Notes: generated by a model from the sequence alone, not told the origin. DNA of 64,000 nucleotides from Symbiodinium natans (GCA_905221605.1 CAJNDS010001691.1:1-64000); one strand, 5' to 3'. Positions 11,350 to 23,023 are shown, counted from the first letter of the stretch. Translations and numbers: made by a program.

Positions 11350-12700
11350 CCGGAGGCACCAAACCCTAAAGCCCCTGGATTTTGAGCTTTGCAGCCTAAA
11401 CCCTAAAACCTAAAACCTAAACCCTAAGCCCTAAAGCCTAAACCCTGAACCCTAAATCCTAAACCCTAAACCTAACCCTTTAGCCTTAAGCCCTTAACCG
11501 TAAACCCCGGTTCCACAGTTCCACTGCGCCTTGGTCTAGGGTGCAGGGTGAGGGGGCATCTGCCCTTCCCGGCCCAATCTCCATCTTACAGTGAGGGTAC
11601 CCTAGGGTTGGTCGTACTTCAGGTTTAAGGTTTAGGGTTTCGGGTTTGGGCTTTCCCTACACCCTAAACCTTAAACCCTATTCGCCCTCATCCCTAGACC
11701 CTTCACAGTTTAGCCCGTCACCGCTTGGGACATGGGACTGTGTTTAGGGTTGAGGGTTTAGGGTTTGGGGTTTAGTAGGGTGACCAAGAGACAGACACCA
11801 AGCAGCCCTTAATTACTTCACTGTTTTCGTGGAGGGGAGAGGGTTTGCAATTGGTATACCACATGAACAGCAGGTGGGAAGATCGAGTGGAGACGAAAAC
11901 GGTGAGACAACGCCGGGTTCGCAAGACTAGGTCTGTAGGTACATGGGTTTCGAATACTTCAACATCTGTGGCGTGTTTGCTCCTGCCCGACACTCAGAAT
12001 CGACAACCCAACGAACCTGACATTGAATCATGTTCATCTCGTGTCTGATAATTCCAACGTCATGCCTCCTTTCTGCGTCGCATATGTGGGCTATAGACCT
12101 GAACTAAATTGCGTGCGAAAGCCCTGAACCCCAGCATTCGGCCCCGTCCCCGGCCTCCTTCCGGCCTTTGATCAGATTGCGCGACCTCGGGGCAAGGGAG
12201 GGTTCAGGGTTTGGCAGCTTTGCCGATTAGCCAACCGACGACCTTCACTTTGTTGGGTTTGCAGTGGCTCTGGATGTGCTAGACCTAATCAACAACAAAT
12301 CCATGCTGTGGGGGTTTCCCACGCGAGACTGCACTTCAAGGTGCTAAAGCCGCTTTGAGCTTGGTTCAGTGGCTTAGGGATCAAGGGTTCAGGGTGTAGG
12401 GCTGGGGTGGGGATGTTACTGGCTGGGGTTGAGGGACACTCTTGGACCCCTGAACCTGAAGCATTAACGCTTGAACCCGAAATCTGAGACCTCTTAACCA
12501 GACCCTAAATGCAAAAGAGCTGAAACAGAGGCACTGTCTCATAAGCAGTTCTCGGAAGCTTCCATGTACCTCTCCTAAACCCGAAACCCGAAACCCTAAA
12601 CCCTAAACCCTAAACCCTAAACCCTAAACCCTAAACCCTAAACGAAGCGACTTTTTAGCTATGTCAACGAATCCAAGGAGCAGATGCCCTAAAGCCAGAG
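11350..12700. other. No clear gene; degenerate telomeric stretches
   Basis: Short, decayed CCCTAAA/TTTAGGG stretches alternate with single-copy DNA. A plus-strand segment at 12263-12345 after TTTGCAG (LDVLDLINNKSMLWG) is exon-like but isolated. Confidence 0.4.
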
Positions 12701-12717
12701 AACCCTACTCCGAGCGA

Positions 12718-12838
12718 GCCCTAAACCCTAAACCCTAAACCCTAAACCCTAAACCCTAAACCCTAAACCCTAAACCCTAAACCCTAAACCCTAAACCCTA
12801 AACCCTAAACCCTAAACCCTAAACCCTAAACCCTAAAC
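12718..12838 (-). repeat. CCCTAAA tract
   Basis: About 17 perfect units; a shorter tract (12589-12643) precedes it. Confidence 0.95.
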
Positions 12839-12989
12839 CTCGAGACCTGCCGCTGCTAGTCGTAGGCCAGGTCCTTCTGGAACGAGGCAGCTAAGCGGAC
12901 GACGCAACATCCAGCAACTCGGCCAACAACGCCACCACCTGAGGTTTACAGAAATAGGGGTTTAGGGTTTGAGGGTTTAGGGTTTAGGA

Positions 12990-13067
12990 CCCCCCAAAAA
13001 GACCCCCAAATAGTAGGATCCCCAAAAAAAGGACACCAAAAAGGTACCCCTAATATCGTAACCCCCC
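12990..13067. mobile_element. Small element, family D
   Basis: It matches the consensus GGGGGTTTACGAAAATAGGG...GGACCCC found at five other places (23982, 26857, 39961, 45129, 55094), here in the opposite orientation: CCCAAATAGTAGGATCCCC and AGGTACCCCTAATATCGTAA. Confidence 0.6.
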
Positions 13068-13329
13068 TGATGGAATTGTAGCATATTCGGGCTGCAAGAC
13101 GTTAGGGTTTAGGCGTGTGCTTGTAGGAGTTGAAAGGTGACTCGGCAAGTGGATTTCGAAAATGTTTGCTGGGAACCCTCGGCCCTGAACTCCAAACTCT
13201 AAAACTCTGACCCCTGAAACTACGCGAAAGAGACAGCGCACACAAAACACACCGCCCACTCCCGCGATTGAAGCTTCGAAGGATATGGCAGTTCAGGGCC
13301 TCGTGACTTTGGAAACAAAGAGAAACGAA

Positions 13330-13720
13330 CCCTTAACTTAACCCTTAAAACCCTGTGTAAACCCTATAAAAGGCCGTTCAGTCCCTACATAAACCTTATA
13401 CAAACCCTCAGTAAACCCTGAATAAACCCTACAGTAACCCTTTCTAGACCCAGAATACACCTAAATAAACCCTGTATAAACCCTACATAAACCGTACATA
13501 AACCCTAAATAAGCCCAAACCAAGCCATATGTAAACCCTATATAAACTCTAGAAAACCCTATAAAAGCCCTACAAAAACCCTATATGAAGCCAAAATAGA
13601 CCCTTTTAACACCCGCAACAAACCCTACATAAACCCTAAATATATGTATATATATATATATATGTCCATATATATATATAAATACATATATATATATATA
13701 TACATATAATATATGTATAT
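13330..13720. repeat. Degenerate AACCCTAnATAA array and (TA)n microsatellite
   Basis: Roughly 20 units of CCCTAnATAAA-type sequence (13340-13640) grade into TATATA runs (13640-13720). They look like telomeric units expanded by an inserted TATA. A second (TA)n run is at 13828-13855. Confidence 0.75.
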
Positions 13721-13825
13721 ATAGCCCTCAAGCTTCATCAGTGTTTGGGCGGCCTTCCACGCCGTTGGCAGCTAGCTTTCCTTTTCACTAGAGCGGTGTA
13801 ATCGCATAGGAAAAAATAGACAAAC

Positions 13826-13856
<31 letters not shown>

Positions 13857-14032
13857 CCTCTCTAAACCCTAAATCCCAAACCCTAAACCCTAAAAAACCC
13901 AATTCCCTGTCCCTAAGCATATCAGCCCACACAAAGCAGAGCCGAGTGCTGGGCATCGGCGCCGCTTTTCTTGCGGGAGGCACCTCACGGGGCGCCATGC
14001 TTAAGCCTTGGGCCTTGGGCTTCAGGAAGGGT

Positions 14033-14107
14033 TTGGGGTTTAGGCTTTAGGGTTTAGGGTTTAGGGTTGAGGGTTTAGGGTTTAGGGTTTAGGGTTTAGG
14101 GTTTAGG
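14033..14107 (+). repeat. TTTAGGG tract with variants
   Basis: About ten units, including TTGAGGG, continuing into degenerate T/G-rich repeats to about 14270. Confidence 0.9.
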
Positions 14108-14390
14108 TTCAAGGGTTAAGGTTTAGAGTTAAGGGTATGAAGGAGTGTTGAAGGGGGTGGAAAGTTTGGAGTTTTTAACAGTTTTGAGGTTTAGAGTTTA
14201 GACTTTTTAGGGTTTGAAGGGCTTGAAGGGTTTAGGGTTTTAAGGTTTCAGGGTTTAGGGTTTTGGGGTTTGCTTCTAGTTGGGCTAGCCTGCTGTTGGT
14301 CTAGCCGGTGCGGCCGAGGTCTTCAGGGTTCGCAGCTCTGAGTGCCGATTCGCTTGCCACGAGACGTGTGTACATGCAGGCTGGTTCTTC

Positions 14391-14466
14391 GTAGGGAATG
14401 AGGGAATGAGGTACCTATATACTCCCTTAAAGGGCGTACGTATACATACATATATATGTACATGTA

Positions 14467-14497
<31 letters not shown>

Positions 14498-14528
14498 TTA
14501 TAGGGCCCAAATTCCCTCATTCCCTACT
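14391..14528. mobile_element. Hairpin element, family F, with (TA)n core
   Basis: The terminal inverted repeats GTAGGGAATGAGGGAATGAG and CTCATTCCCTAC flank an AT-dinucleotide core. A compact 70-bp relative is at 50964-51033 and a half copy at 52972-53009. Confidence 0.7.
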
Positions 14529-14834
14529 AACTAACTGTCAGCACATGAAGCCTGGCCTTACGAGTGCCAAGAAGCAATCCCAGAGCCACCCGAAAAGGCC
14601 AAATAACACTCAAGACAAAAAGATGCAGGACATCACAGGGAAACTACTGTTAGAGTAGGGTTTAGGGTTTAGTTTAGGGTTTAGGGTTTATAGGGTTTAG
14701 GGTTTAGGGGTTCCTGAAGTTTTCTTGGGGTCATACACCCGAGCCCCTTAAGCCCACAGATGCCTCAACCTCACACACAGAGCTCCCTGAAGACCAGTGA
14801 TGACTCAACCCATGCAATCCCTAAGCCCTGAACC

Positions 14835-15335
14835 CTAAAAGCTTGAAAGGCCTGACCCCGAGAGCTGTGCAGATAGCTGCGAGTGGCCTGGCAGGAGGGA
14901 GGTCTGCGAAGTAGGAATTTGGGCTTGGCATTTCCTGACAGTAAAGGACACAGCTTGTAGATTATGCCCAAACAGTCCAACTAATTTGTTAACAATGAAA
15001 TCGTTGTCATGTGGAGCGCCCCCCGCAGCGCAGCAGCAGCCGCACACATGGTCTGGAGTGCGAGCGCCACAGCGTGCACTGCACGCAGGTGGGAATGCCA
15101 AGGGTTTCGAGCGAGAGCGTGGCAGCGCGCAAGGCGCACACGTGAGAACGCCAGCGTAGCACAGGCGGCCACGAAGCCTAGGAAAGACTGCGACTTGGAG
15201 CGAACAATGCCGACGGGCTTTTGCACCATCGACTCTGATTTCCTGGAACATAAAGAGCTGGGAAATGGAAGCGCTGTTGCACTTTTTGTTTTTGTTTTTT
15301 GTGTTTAACCGTGCGCCAGCAAAGCCGACTTCCAA
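14835..15335 (-). CDS. Hypothetical open frame of 166 codons
   Basis: This is an uninterrupted minus-strand frame of Cys/Ala/Arg-rich composition with no recognised domain, ATG at 15335. Overlapping frames on both strands are also open, so coding is not proven; length and strand are the only support. Confidence 0.25.
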   Translation of the reverse strand: MEVGFAGARLNTKNKNKKCNSASISQLFMFQEIRVDGAKARRHCSLQVAVFPRLRGRLCYAGVLTCAPCALPRSRSKPLAFPPACSARCGARTPDHVCGCCCAAGGAPHDNDFIVNKLVGLFGHNLQAVSFTVRKCQAQIPTSQTSLLPGHSQLSAQLSGSGLSSF

Positions 15336-15533
15336 GTGCAGTTTCTTTCGAGCGCGCGGGCTTATGGTTTGGGGGTTCGGTCAGCCTGAGTATCAGGCTG
15401 TGGGAGAGTACAAAAGCCATGAGCCGAAAGAAGGACCGATGGGGGCAGCCAAACCCCTGCCGGCCCCTAAACACGTACAGAACAACCCTAAACCCTAAAC
15501 CCTTAACCACAGACTCACCACTCAAGCCACGCT

Positions 15534-15600
15534 CTAGTTAAGAATCTGAACCACCCCCCCCCCCTCCCCCGGACCTCACCCTCGCAGATTCTTAACCAGC
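15534..15600. mobile_element. Small hairpin element, family I
   Basis: The inverted repeat AGTTAAGAATCTG / CAGATTCTTAACC flanks a C-rich spacer. Only one copy was noticed. Confidence 0.5.
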
Positions 15601-16016
15601 GCTACTGCGCATTTCTACTTGGGTCGATGCTAAACCCGAGAGGTCCCCATCAAGACGTGCAAAAGATGCTGTTTCAAGGATCGCCTGTCTGCGATCTCGA
15701 AGCCAGCAATTGCGGGTTTTGGGGGGTTTAGGGTTTAGGCTTTAGGGTTTAGGGTTTAGGGTTTAGGGGGTCGGGCGTTTGGGACTTCAGGTCTCTTTTG
15801 GGTGTGGGGCAAGCTCCCAGAGCCGAGAACATGCTTGGGAGCTTAGGGTTGGGTTTTGGTGTTTGGGGCGATGGCTGAAGGTGTCAGCCCCCGCTTTGCA
15901 TCTGCAGGGAGTCGTCCGAACCTTTCATTCCTACGACACACTTCTTGAAGCAGGGTAAACAGCACCCTACAAAAACCTAAAGCCTTAAAGCCTTAAAGCC
16001 CAAGTCCCTTAAACCC

Positions 16017-16250
16017 CTAAGCCAGCCAGGGCAGGGAGTTCTCAGTAACGGGTTTTGGGCGTTTCCTTGGTTTACTTGGTTCCTGGGCGTCTACTTCGTT
16101 CCAGAGCGTGAAAGGGTGCAGCTCTGGAAGGTGTAGGGTTTGGGGTTTAGGGTTTAGGGTTAAGGGTTTAGGGTTTAGGATGTTTGTGCGTGCACGAAAG
16201 GCCTTCGAACTGGTCGGCATGCTGACGCACAAGCTCCAGCACCTGCAAGA
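16017..16250 (-). CDS. Two candidate 3' exons of an unrecognised gene
   Basis: The segment from 16245 follows TCTTGCAG and encodes VLELVRQHADQFEGLSC, a helical-looking peptide. Then comes a telomeric stretch (16139-16180), and an exon after CCTTCCAG at about 16117 encodes LWNEVDAQEPSKPRKRPKP and ends in TAG at 16017. The intron between them is mostly CCCTAAA. No domain is recognised. Further exon-like segments upstream on the same strand (about 16735-16800, SQREELAEAACLGYRVPWF) may belong to the same gene. Confidence 0.4.
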   Translation of the reverse strand, partial: SCRCWSLCVSMPTSSKAFRARTNILNPKPLTLNPKPQTLHLPELHPFTLWNEVDAQEPSKPRKRPKPVTENSLPWLA

Positions 16251-17197
16251 TCTACGGCTTGGGCCAGATACACGGTTTAGGGTTTAGGGTTTAGGGTTTA
16301 GGGTTTAGGGTTTAGGGTTCAGGGATTTCGGGGTTTGAGCTGTAGCCATTGCCAGTCGAGGGGTTTAAGGGCTCAGGGCTTAGACTTCTCTTTCTGGACC
16401 TCCCACGGAACTCAAAAATCTGTCCGAAACTATAAAGCCTGAACCGGGGTTTGGGGTCTCACTCGAGGGGCTCGAGGGGCTCGTAACACAAGCCCAACTC
16501 TGCACTGCTGTTGAAGCCTGAAAACTTTAAGTGAATCCTGATGCTAAACGCTTGGTTCAGTGCCTTCTGGGAACACCGCGCCGGGACAGCAACATTGTAG
16601 GGTTTTTGAGAGTCAGGGCTCTTGGACCTCAACATACCTCTTAGTCTTAAACCCCGGATGGTGAATCCTAGAGCGCTGACACTGCGCCCTAGAAGCCACC
16701 CTAAACCCTAGCCCTAAACCCTAAACCCTCCGCCAAAACCAAGGGACTCGGTACCCCAAGCAGGCAGCCTCTGCGAGCTCTTCGCGCTGGCTGCGGGCCA
16801 CCTCGGGTCAAGTCTCCCTGAAAGGGGTTTAAGGTTCCGGTTTTGGGTTTCAATTTTTACGACTAGACCTGGGAGTCAAAAACCGGATTTTGTCATTTTA
16901 GAAACCTCATCCCGAGAAAGAAAGGGTGACACTGGGGGGGTTCAGTCGTGCAGTAGCTCTGGGGGGGGAGGTGGCGGAGCCACCCCTCCCCAAAACCGGG
17001 AAGCTTCCAATGCATACCTTGCAGCACCTATCGGAAACCAAAAGCCCCCAACCCTAAACCCTAAACCCTAAACCCTAAACCCTAAACCCGAAACTCTAAA
17101 CCCATACCAAAGCCTCGGGCCGCAAAGCGGACGAGACAGCTCAGCGCAAGGCGTTGACCAGAGATTGGAGAGGCGCATCCTCAAAGGGCTTTTCTGA

Positions 17198-17340
17198 GGT
17201 TTAGGGTTTAGGGTTTAGGGTTTAGGGTTTAGGGTTTAGGGTTTAGGGTTTAGGGTTTAGGGTTTAGGGTTTAGGGTTTAGGGTTAGGGTTTAGGGTTTA
17301 GGGTTCAGGGTTTAGGGTTTAGTGTTTAGGGTTTAGGGCT
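17198..17340 (+). repeat. TTTAGGG tract
   Basis: About 20 units with a few TTAGGG and TTCAGGG variants. Confidence 0.95.
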
Positions 17341-17649
17341 TCGTCTTCGATGAGCTTCGAACCCCGACGGCAGGCTTTCAGGAGGAAGGGGGTCTTGGAG
17401 CCGGAGGCTTTCGGGGTGGGTGGGAAGGTTAAAACAATGTATATCTATATATTGTTATCATTATTATTGTTATTATTATTGTTATTGTTAGTTTTTTTGT
17501 TTTTTTGGGGGGGGGAAGGGGGGGGGAGGGGGGATGGGGACTGTGGGGTTTAAGGTTTCTAAGACTAGGAAGGGCTAAGTGAGCCGCGAGGCCGACAGCC
17601 AAAAAAATGTTTAAGCGCTGACCTGACATCTGAAACCTCTCGCAACCCT

Positions 17650-17763
17650 AAATAGAGTAAGCCGCAAGAACTGGAAACTGCAGAGGCCAAGCCGAGTACG
17701 CTCTCGCCATCGTCATCTCGGTCGGGGAAGTGAGCTTTCAAGCAATCCTGCACGGCGGCTTCG
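17650..17763 (-). CDS. Candidate exon, acidic DxDxDG-like peptide
   Basis: A minus-strand segment after GTGCAG encodes DCLKAHFPDRDDDGESVLGL. The DRDDDGE run is reminiscent of a Ca-binding loop but does not fit the EF-hand spacing well enough to name it. The 3' boundary is uncertain. Confidence 0.35.
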
Positions 17764-18160
17764 GGTTTAGGGTTTAGGGCTTAGGGTTCAAGGTCAGGAC
17801 GGTCAGGGTGTGTTTTGAAGGCAGCCCCAATCTGAAAGTCAGACATGAGTGCCTACACAACAGGCTTTCGTGTCTACCGGCGCTGCTTGGCGTTAGATTA
17901 CATGAGAATAAAGACAGCAACTGCAAGAGCATCTAATCATGAAAAGGCACAGAGCAAAATCACCTTCAAAAAGCCACTAATGATGCAGCTACTGGTAGAA
18001 ACGGAACTGCGAAGATTGCGAGAGCTGCATGTGTAGCTTTTCAAGGTCTGCCATCTCATCCTCATCCCTCACATTTAAGTCTGTCCCTGGAGCCTAAAGC
18101 CTTTACACGTAGCTTGACGGCTCATCTTTGTCGGGCTCAGGCTGCTGAGGCTCAGGGATT

Positions 18161-18326
18161 AGCTTTTTAAAGTGTAGTTACATGGTCTCTTAGTATGGGC
18201 CCTTCAAATGGGACCCCTTATCTACCCCTTATATACCCCACAGAAATTCAGGGCCCATACATCAGAACCCTTTAAAGAGGGTGAGGGACCATATTAAGGG
18301 CCCGTGAAACTACCCTTAGAGCTTTT
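18161..18326. mobile_element. Hairpin element, family G
   Basis: Terminal inverted repeats AGTGTAGTTACATGGTCTCT and GGACCATATTAAGGGCCCGT..AACTACCCTT, with inner GGGCCC-containing arms. One copy noticed; 166 bp, no ORF. Confidence 0.55.
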
Positions 18327-18687
18327 GGGGATCGGGTTTAGGGTTTAGGGTTTAGGGTTTAGGGTTTAGGGTTTAGGGTTTAGGGTTTAGGGTTTAGGGT
18401 TTAGGAACTTTCAGGCTCGGGGGGTTTTGCATGGTTTGGCCTCAGCAGCGAAGTCGCAGGTAGCCACTGTGCGCTGATTCAAGTTCCGGCCTGCCGTGCT
18501 CTACTTGGAGGTTCATGTTACTTATTTACCCCAATTATAGCTGTACACTGTTCATATAATGCAATATTGAGTACCATGAACCTCAAAGTACCCTGATAGC
18601 TTCAGAGGTGTTGATTTTCTTATATTTGATTGCTTGCTGTCTTGAACTCTTGGATTGTTGGCTTGCTTACGTGCTTGCTTGCTTGCG

Positions 18688-18890
18688 TGTGCGTGGCTGG
18701 GGTGGGGGGTGGGGGGCGGTGGGGTGGGGGCGGTGGGGTGGGGGGCGTTGGGGTGGGGGTCGGGGGTGGAGGGTGTGAGGGTGGGTGTTCGGGTGCGTGC
18801 CTGTGTGCATGTAGGCTTGTACGTGTGCGCGTGTGTGTGTGCCTGCGCGTGTGAGTGTCCTCGTGCGTGCGCATGTCCGTGCGGGTGTGC
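18688..18890 (+). repeat. G/T-rich low-complexity tract
   Basis: Runs of GGGGTGGGGG grade into GTGTGCGTG. It could form quadruplex or Z-DNA structures. Open frames across it on both strands are composition artefacts. Confidence 0.8.
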
Positions 18891-19074
18891 AGGCGGTGGA
18901 AGTTTTGTTTTTGCAGTCATGGTTTGTCGTTCAAGGGTTGGGGTGAAGTTCAGGTGACTGCACTTGCCTAGGGGCAGCTCGTGCAGTGTGGAGGGAGCAG
19001 GTGAACAATGTGAACATGAACTCCTCCCTGATAGCCGAAATCCCTGACAATCGTCCGGGTAACCCTAAACCCTG

Positions 19075-19122
19075 CTAAGGTAAAGGCTTTGGTTTCAGCT
19101 AAGGTAAAGGCTTTGGTTTCAG
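19075..19122. repeat. 24-bp perfect tandem duplication
   Basis: Two consecutive copies of a 24-bp unit beginning CTAAGGTAAAGGCTTTGG. Confidence 0.85.
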
Positions 19123-19769
19123 GTCTTATCATGAAACTACCCTTCAAGAATAATGCATACCCCAAACCCATACCCCTTAACCCAGAACAGGAGAATGCAA
19201 GGGAGTCTAAGGGAGGATTTTACCCTACCCCTAAATTCTTTTGAGGGTGTGCGCAATTTAATGCTGAATATTTCTTAGACTTATGGGTGCAGGGTGCGGG
19301 TGGAAAACCCCTGCACATGGGCTTGTGGGTTGTCGGGCTGGGGACTCTAAGGCCATGCAACAAAATACCCCCAGATGCTCTGCCTGCCGTCTTCTCTTCA
19401 CACGTGGCCTGAGGGTTTCCTACTTGCTGAGTACCCTGGCCCAAAAAAGGTTAACCTTTCAATTCTTGTAGGATTATATATACCCCAAAAGGTTAAAGGT
19501 TACCTACTCAGCCACTAAGGTTTGCTGGCCCCCGGAATATTGTCGAGTTTTCATGAGCTTCTGGGTTTTGCTCTGCGAGTCTCAGGTGGAGGGCTTGCTC
19601 TTAGCACCCTAAACCCTAAACCCTAAACCCTAAACCCTAAACCCTAAACCCTAAACCCTAAACCCTAAACCCTACACCCTTTGCATCTCATCCTGCGGGA
19701 GCCCGCGGTTCGACATGGTTTGGGTGTGCATCAGCAGTCCTACGGATCCGGCATTTTGGGGTCGCAGTC

Positions 19770-19994
19770 TGGGATGTTCCCCCTTTACTACTATTTGCTT
19801 AAGAACCCCAAAAGAATCAAAAACAACAAAATCCCTATATTACCCTTAATAAGGAAGAACAAAGTCTATTTTTGGGGGGTTCTTAAGCAATTAGTAGTGC
19901 TTCTAAGAATCCTTATGTAAAAGGGATTATAGTACCCCCCCCCCCCCTTATATAGTGCCTACTACGGACTGTTAGAATAAGGGGGAACATGCCA
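19770..19994. mobile_element. MITE family A interrupted by family C
   Basis: The outer ends TGGGATGTTCCCCCTTT and AAGGGGGAACATGCCA are family A. Positions 19787-19899 are a complete family C hairpin (ACTACTATTTGCTTAAGAAC / GTTCTTAAGCAATTAGTAGT). A run of 13 C follows in the right part of the host element. Confidence 0.8.
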
Positions 19995-20739
19995 ATGAAA
20001 CAGCCTGTTTGTAACGCGTGTGTTTCTTCGTGGGTCTGAAGATGGTGACAAACATCGGCGCCAGCATCTCTCGTGTCGTTGTGAGCGCAGCGTGATATAA
20101 GAAAGTCCCCTGTGTCATGCTTTGCGTGGCCGTGTGTCGTGGGTGGCTGGACCACGTGTCGCGTACCTGCATTCGGGCTTGAGTTCCCAGCAGGCCCCGA
20201 AACCAAAGAAACCCTAAATCCTAAACCCTAAACCCCAACAGAAGACAATTGAGCCCAACGCATCCTCCCGACGTTTCCACAGCTGGACGGCCTCCTTTGT
20301 TCACGATTCGATGGGTCGGCTTGTGTTGGAGGAGAGCCCTATAAGCCCGTAATAACGCTAGATTCCAAACGGAATTTAGAGGGTCCGTCTACAGCTTTGG
20401 TGTCTCAGGCCTCGGCAGGGCCTATTCTGAGGTTCGAGTCTGAAGGGGTTCGCAGCTGACCCGCCTAACTCCCAGCTGCACTACATGTTGTACACAGCTA
20501 TAGAGTGAGTTTCAGATTGACATGAAGCTCTGTTGATTACCCAAGTCCCATCTATGTGTACCTAAACACCATAATCTGCTCGCCTACTCATAACACTTCA
20601 AAAACAACCGTTACATAGCATGGCAAGCTAAAGCTGCAAGACCAAGTGGCAGCACTACTCCTCAGAACCGACATGCCTCCGATGACAGCATTAAGCGTAA
20701 ACGCTAAACCCTAAACTTACCCTAAACCCTAAACCCTAC

Positions 20740-21099
20740 GTCTGCGGAGTTGCCCGGCAATCGCTCCTCGAATTGCCGGAGGGCGTCACTGAATCCGTTT
20801 TCCCAGTCAGGACCTTCGTGCACACATGAGAACAGCAGCTGTACAATGGTCATCGCCCATGTATGTTGGGAACCCCGGGCTGGATTTGCGACTGAGGCCG
20901 CGATAAAGATGGGGTGACATGTCTTGGAGTTTCCTAACAAGGCCGGCTTCAGTAAAAAAGACTCCTGGGTGTGTTTTGTTGGGACGATCAAGTATATCAT
21001 GTCTTCGGGGTTTCCCACTTCCGAGACAGAGGCCATCTGTCGGCGCGAGACCGTCATCGTCGCTGGGCATGGCTCCGGTCGACTTATAGCAAGGAAGCG
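20740..21099 (-). CDS. Unrecognised internal exon, 120 codons
   Basis: Acceptor GTTTTTTTAG immediately precedes 21099. The frame is open for exactly 120 codons (phase 0 at both ends) and stops at a GTAGGG donor at 20739. That donor begins a TTTAGGG tract. The peptide is protein-like throughout (GNPEDMIYLIVPTKHTQ, TCHPIFIAASVANPARGSQ, WENGFSDALRQFEERLP). No family is recognised. A likely upstream exon at about 21225-21130 reads MASLRPHEFPGGPFLVFEQP, but its donor phase did not match, so the join is unresolved. Confidence 0.5.
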
Positions 21100-21808
21100 C
21101 TAAAAAAACGCAGTGTCCCCTACCCGGCTGGCTGCTCAAAGACCAGGAAAGGGCCACCTGGGAATTCGTGAGGCCGTAGTGAAGCCATGTCTGCAACACC
21201 CATGCTCCCGTCGAGCCTGTGAAGTTCTCTTCATACCCCGACAGTAACATCCCCTCCGAGCCGGGGCGCGCACATGCACAAGCTCCGCTGTTGGAAAATC
21301 AACTGTCTTGAACCCAATTCAAAAACCGACAAACCCCACCTCTGATCCCCAAAACGCTGTGAAACATGAACCTTCTGCGGTCATCCCTTTCCTTACTGGC
21401 CCAAAAACCAAGGAAATAAAAGTTGAAACTTTCAGAATAAACTAACTTATAAGAAGCCCAAAAGTTGAAAAGTTGGGTTTTGAGCCAGTAAGTTTCATGG
21501 TCCCTGGTATACGATCGCACCACTTTAAGAAGGAAGAACTGCACGTGGCCCCACGTGGCTTGTCGACTCTGATGTGCATGTCTCAGCTGACACCTCTTCT
21601 CACGACCCTAAACCTAACCCTAAACCCTAAACCCTAAACCCTAAACCCTAAACCCTAAACCCTAAACCCTAAGCCCTAAACCCTAAACCCTAAACCCTAA
21701 ACCTTGCGGGGATGGGCCGAAGGGCTTTAAGTCGGCTTGGGGTTTCTGGAACACCGAGCGTTTAGGGCGGTCAGCAGGCTCAGAGGCTGAAAGGATCTTG
21801 AATGGCCT

Positions 21809-21950
21809 TGGTAGTCCAGTAACCCATCGTGTAATCAGGGTACCCTTTGTTGGTTGATTACTTTAAAAAGGGAACCCAGTAGCCCAGAACCCCCCCCCCC
21901 CCCCCCAAAAAAAAAAAAAAGTTGATGGTACCCCTCTGGGCTACCAGGTG
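21809..21950. mobile_element. Hairpin element, family H
   Basis: The inverted ends TTGGTAGTCCAGTAACCCAT and the reverse complement of GGGCTACCAGG flank a C17/A14 homopolymer core. The right end overlaps the end of the neighbouring open coding frame. Confidence 0.5.
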
Positions 21951-22276
21951 TCTTTCGGGGCCAGGATTACCGCGGTTTCAGGGGGCCTTGCGCAGGAAAA
22001 GGGGAGGCTGACGAGATATTTGCCAGACTCCCGGGATCCTGGCAGTTCAGGGCCTGTAGGGCTTGCGGATTCTGGGGGCATGTACCCATCCATCAGATTC
22101 CTTGCTGGAGCCAACCTACCAAGTCTGTGAGCATGAGCTTCACCCAACTTTTGATGACCCTGAAGCGCTCTCAAAGCCATGGCCTTTGCAGATGCTCGCT
22201 GCATAAAGGGTGGAGGCACAGGAGGACTCACCCTGCTCGCCACCTTGCCTGGTCTGCCATTCCCTCCAAAGCGCAA
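21951..22276 (-). CDS. Unrecognised exon, about 108 codons
   Basis: The minus frame is open and protein-like (SAKAMALRALQGHQKLGEAH, RLGRLAPARNLMDGY, GKYLVSLPFSC). Its stop codon (TAG at 21941-21943) lies within the inverted end of the family H element, so the original 3' junction may have been altered by that insertion. It may be a downstream exon of the adjacent small gene. Confidence 0.4.
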
Positions 22277-22318
22277 GCGAGGATTGCTTTTTTCGGTTTA
22301 GGGTTCAGGGTTCAGGGT

Positions 22319-22770
22319 TTAGGCTGGAACTGATCTTATGACTTGCATGTTTTGACGGCTTTGCTTCTCTTGACCACTGCGCATGGTCTCAACATGCAGG
22401 AGCAGGCTGGCCACGTCACGCGAAAGCCCTTTGGCCCTCTTGCGCAGGGTTCGGGGCTTCGGGTTTTTGGGTTTGGGAGCTGCTCTCTCCCCAGACCCCA
22501 GACCGCCTGACCTTAATGCACTCTCTAAGTCTGCATCGGGCACTTTGGGATCTGTCGAGCGTCTGGGTGAGAAGAACCTCTGCCACTGATGCTGCCTTGG
22601 CAAAAAGCAAATGCAACGTTGCTACAGGTGCTGCCAAGTGCTGGTCTCGGTAAGTGTTGTCGATACCTTTTGGATTCAGCTTTGGCATCTGCTTCGAGCT
22701 GCTGTCTAAGCACGCTCACAGGAACGCCTCGCCGCTGCCTGGCGCAAGCAGAGTGGGGAAGAGTCTTCAT
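22319..22770 (-). CDS. Small two-exon gene, about 126 residues
   Basis: Exon 1 runs from the ATG at 22770 to 22667. A 71-nt GT-AG intron (22666-22596, GTATCG...GCCAAG) follows, and exon 2 runs 22595-22319 to TAA. The phases match (104 + 277 = 381 nt). The product is Lys/Arg-rich and probably helical: GVPVSVLRQQLEADAKAESK early, then DADLESALRSGGLGSGE, and SRDVASLLLHVETMRSGQEK near the end. Between them, KPKNPKPRTL is what a degenerate CCCTAAA stretch translates to, so a telomere-like sequence appears to have become coding. The stop codon also comes from a telomeric unit. No domain is recognised; nuclear RNA- or DNA-associated would fit the charge but is a guess. Confidence 0.5.
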
Positions 22771-23023
22771 GGTGCAGCTACACGACGCGCGGCCATTTTC
22801 TGGAAAGAACCTGTGCAGCCCCAAACCCCAAACCCTAAACCCTAAAAAACCCTGAACCCTAAACCCTGAACCCTAAACCCCAAACCCTAAACCCTAAACC
22901 CTGAACCCTAAACCTGAATTCAAGGGCACCCAGGGGGCGCACCAGGGGTTGCGAAGTGATCGGGTTCAAGAGGCAATGCGGGGGCTTGGAGCTACCGGCA
23001 ACATGAAGGTCTCACGTAAATAC

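Noticed and set aside
15009-15308. Plus-strand 99-codon Ala/Arg-rich ORF
   Set aside because: Antisense to a longer minus frame and without any exon boundary signals; judged a shadow frame.
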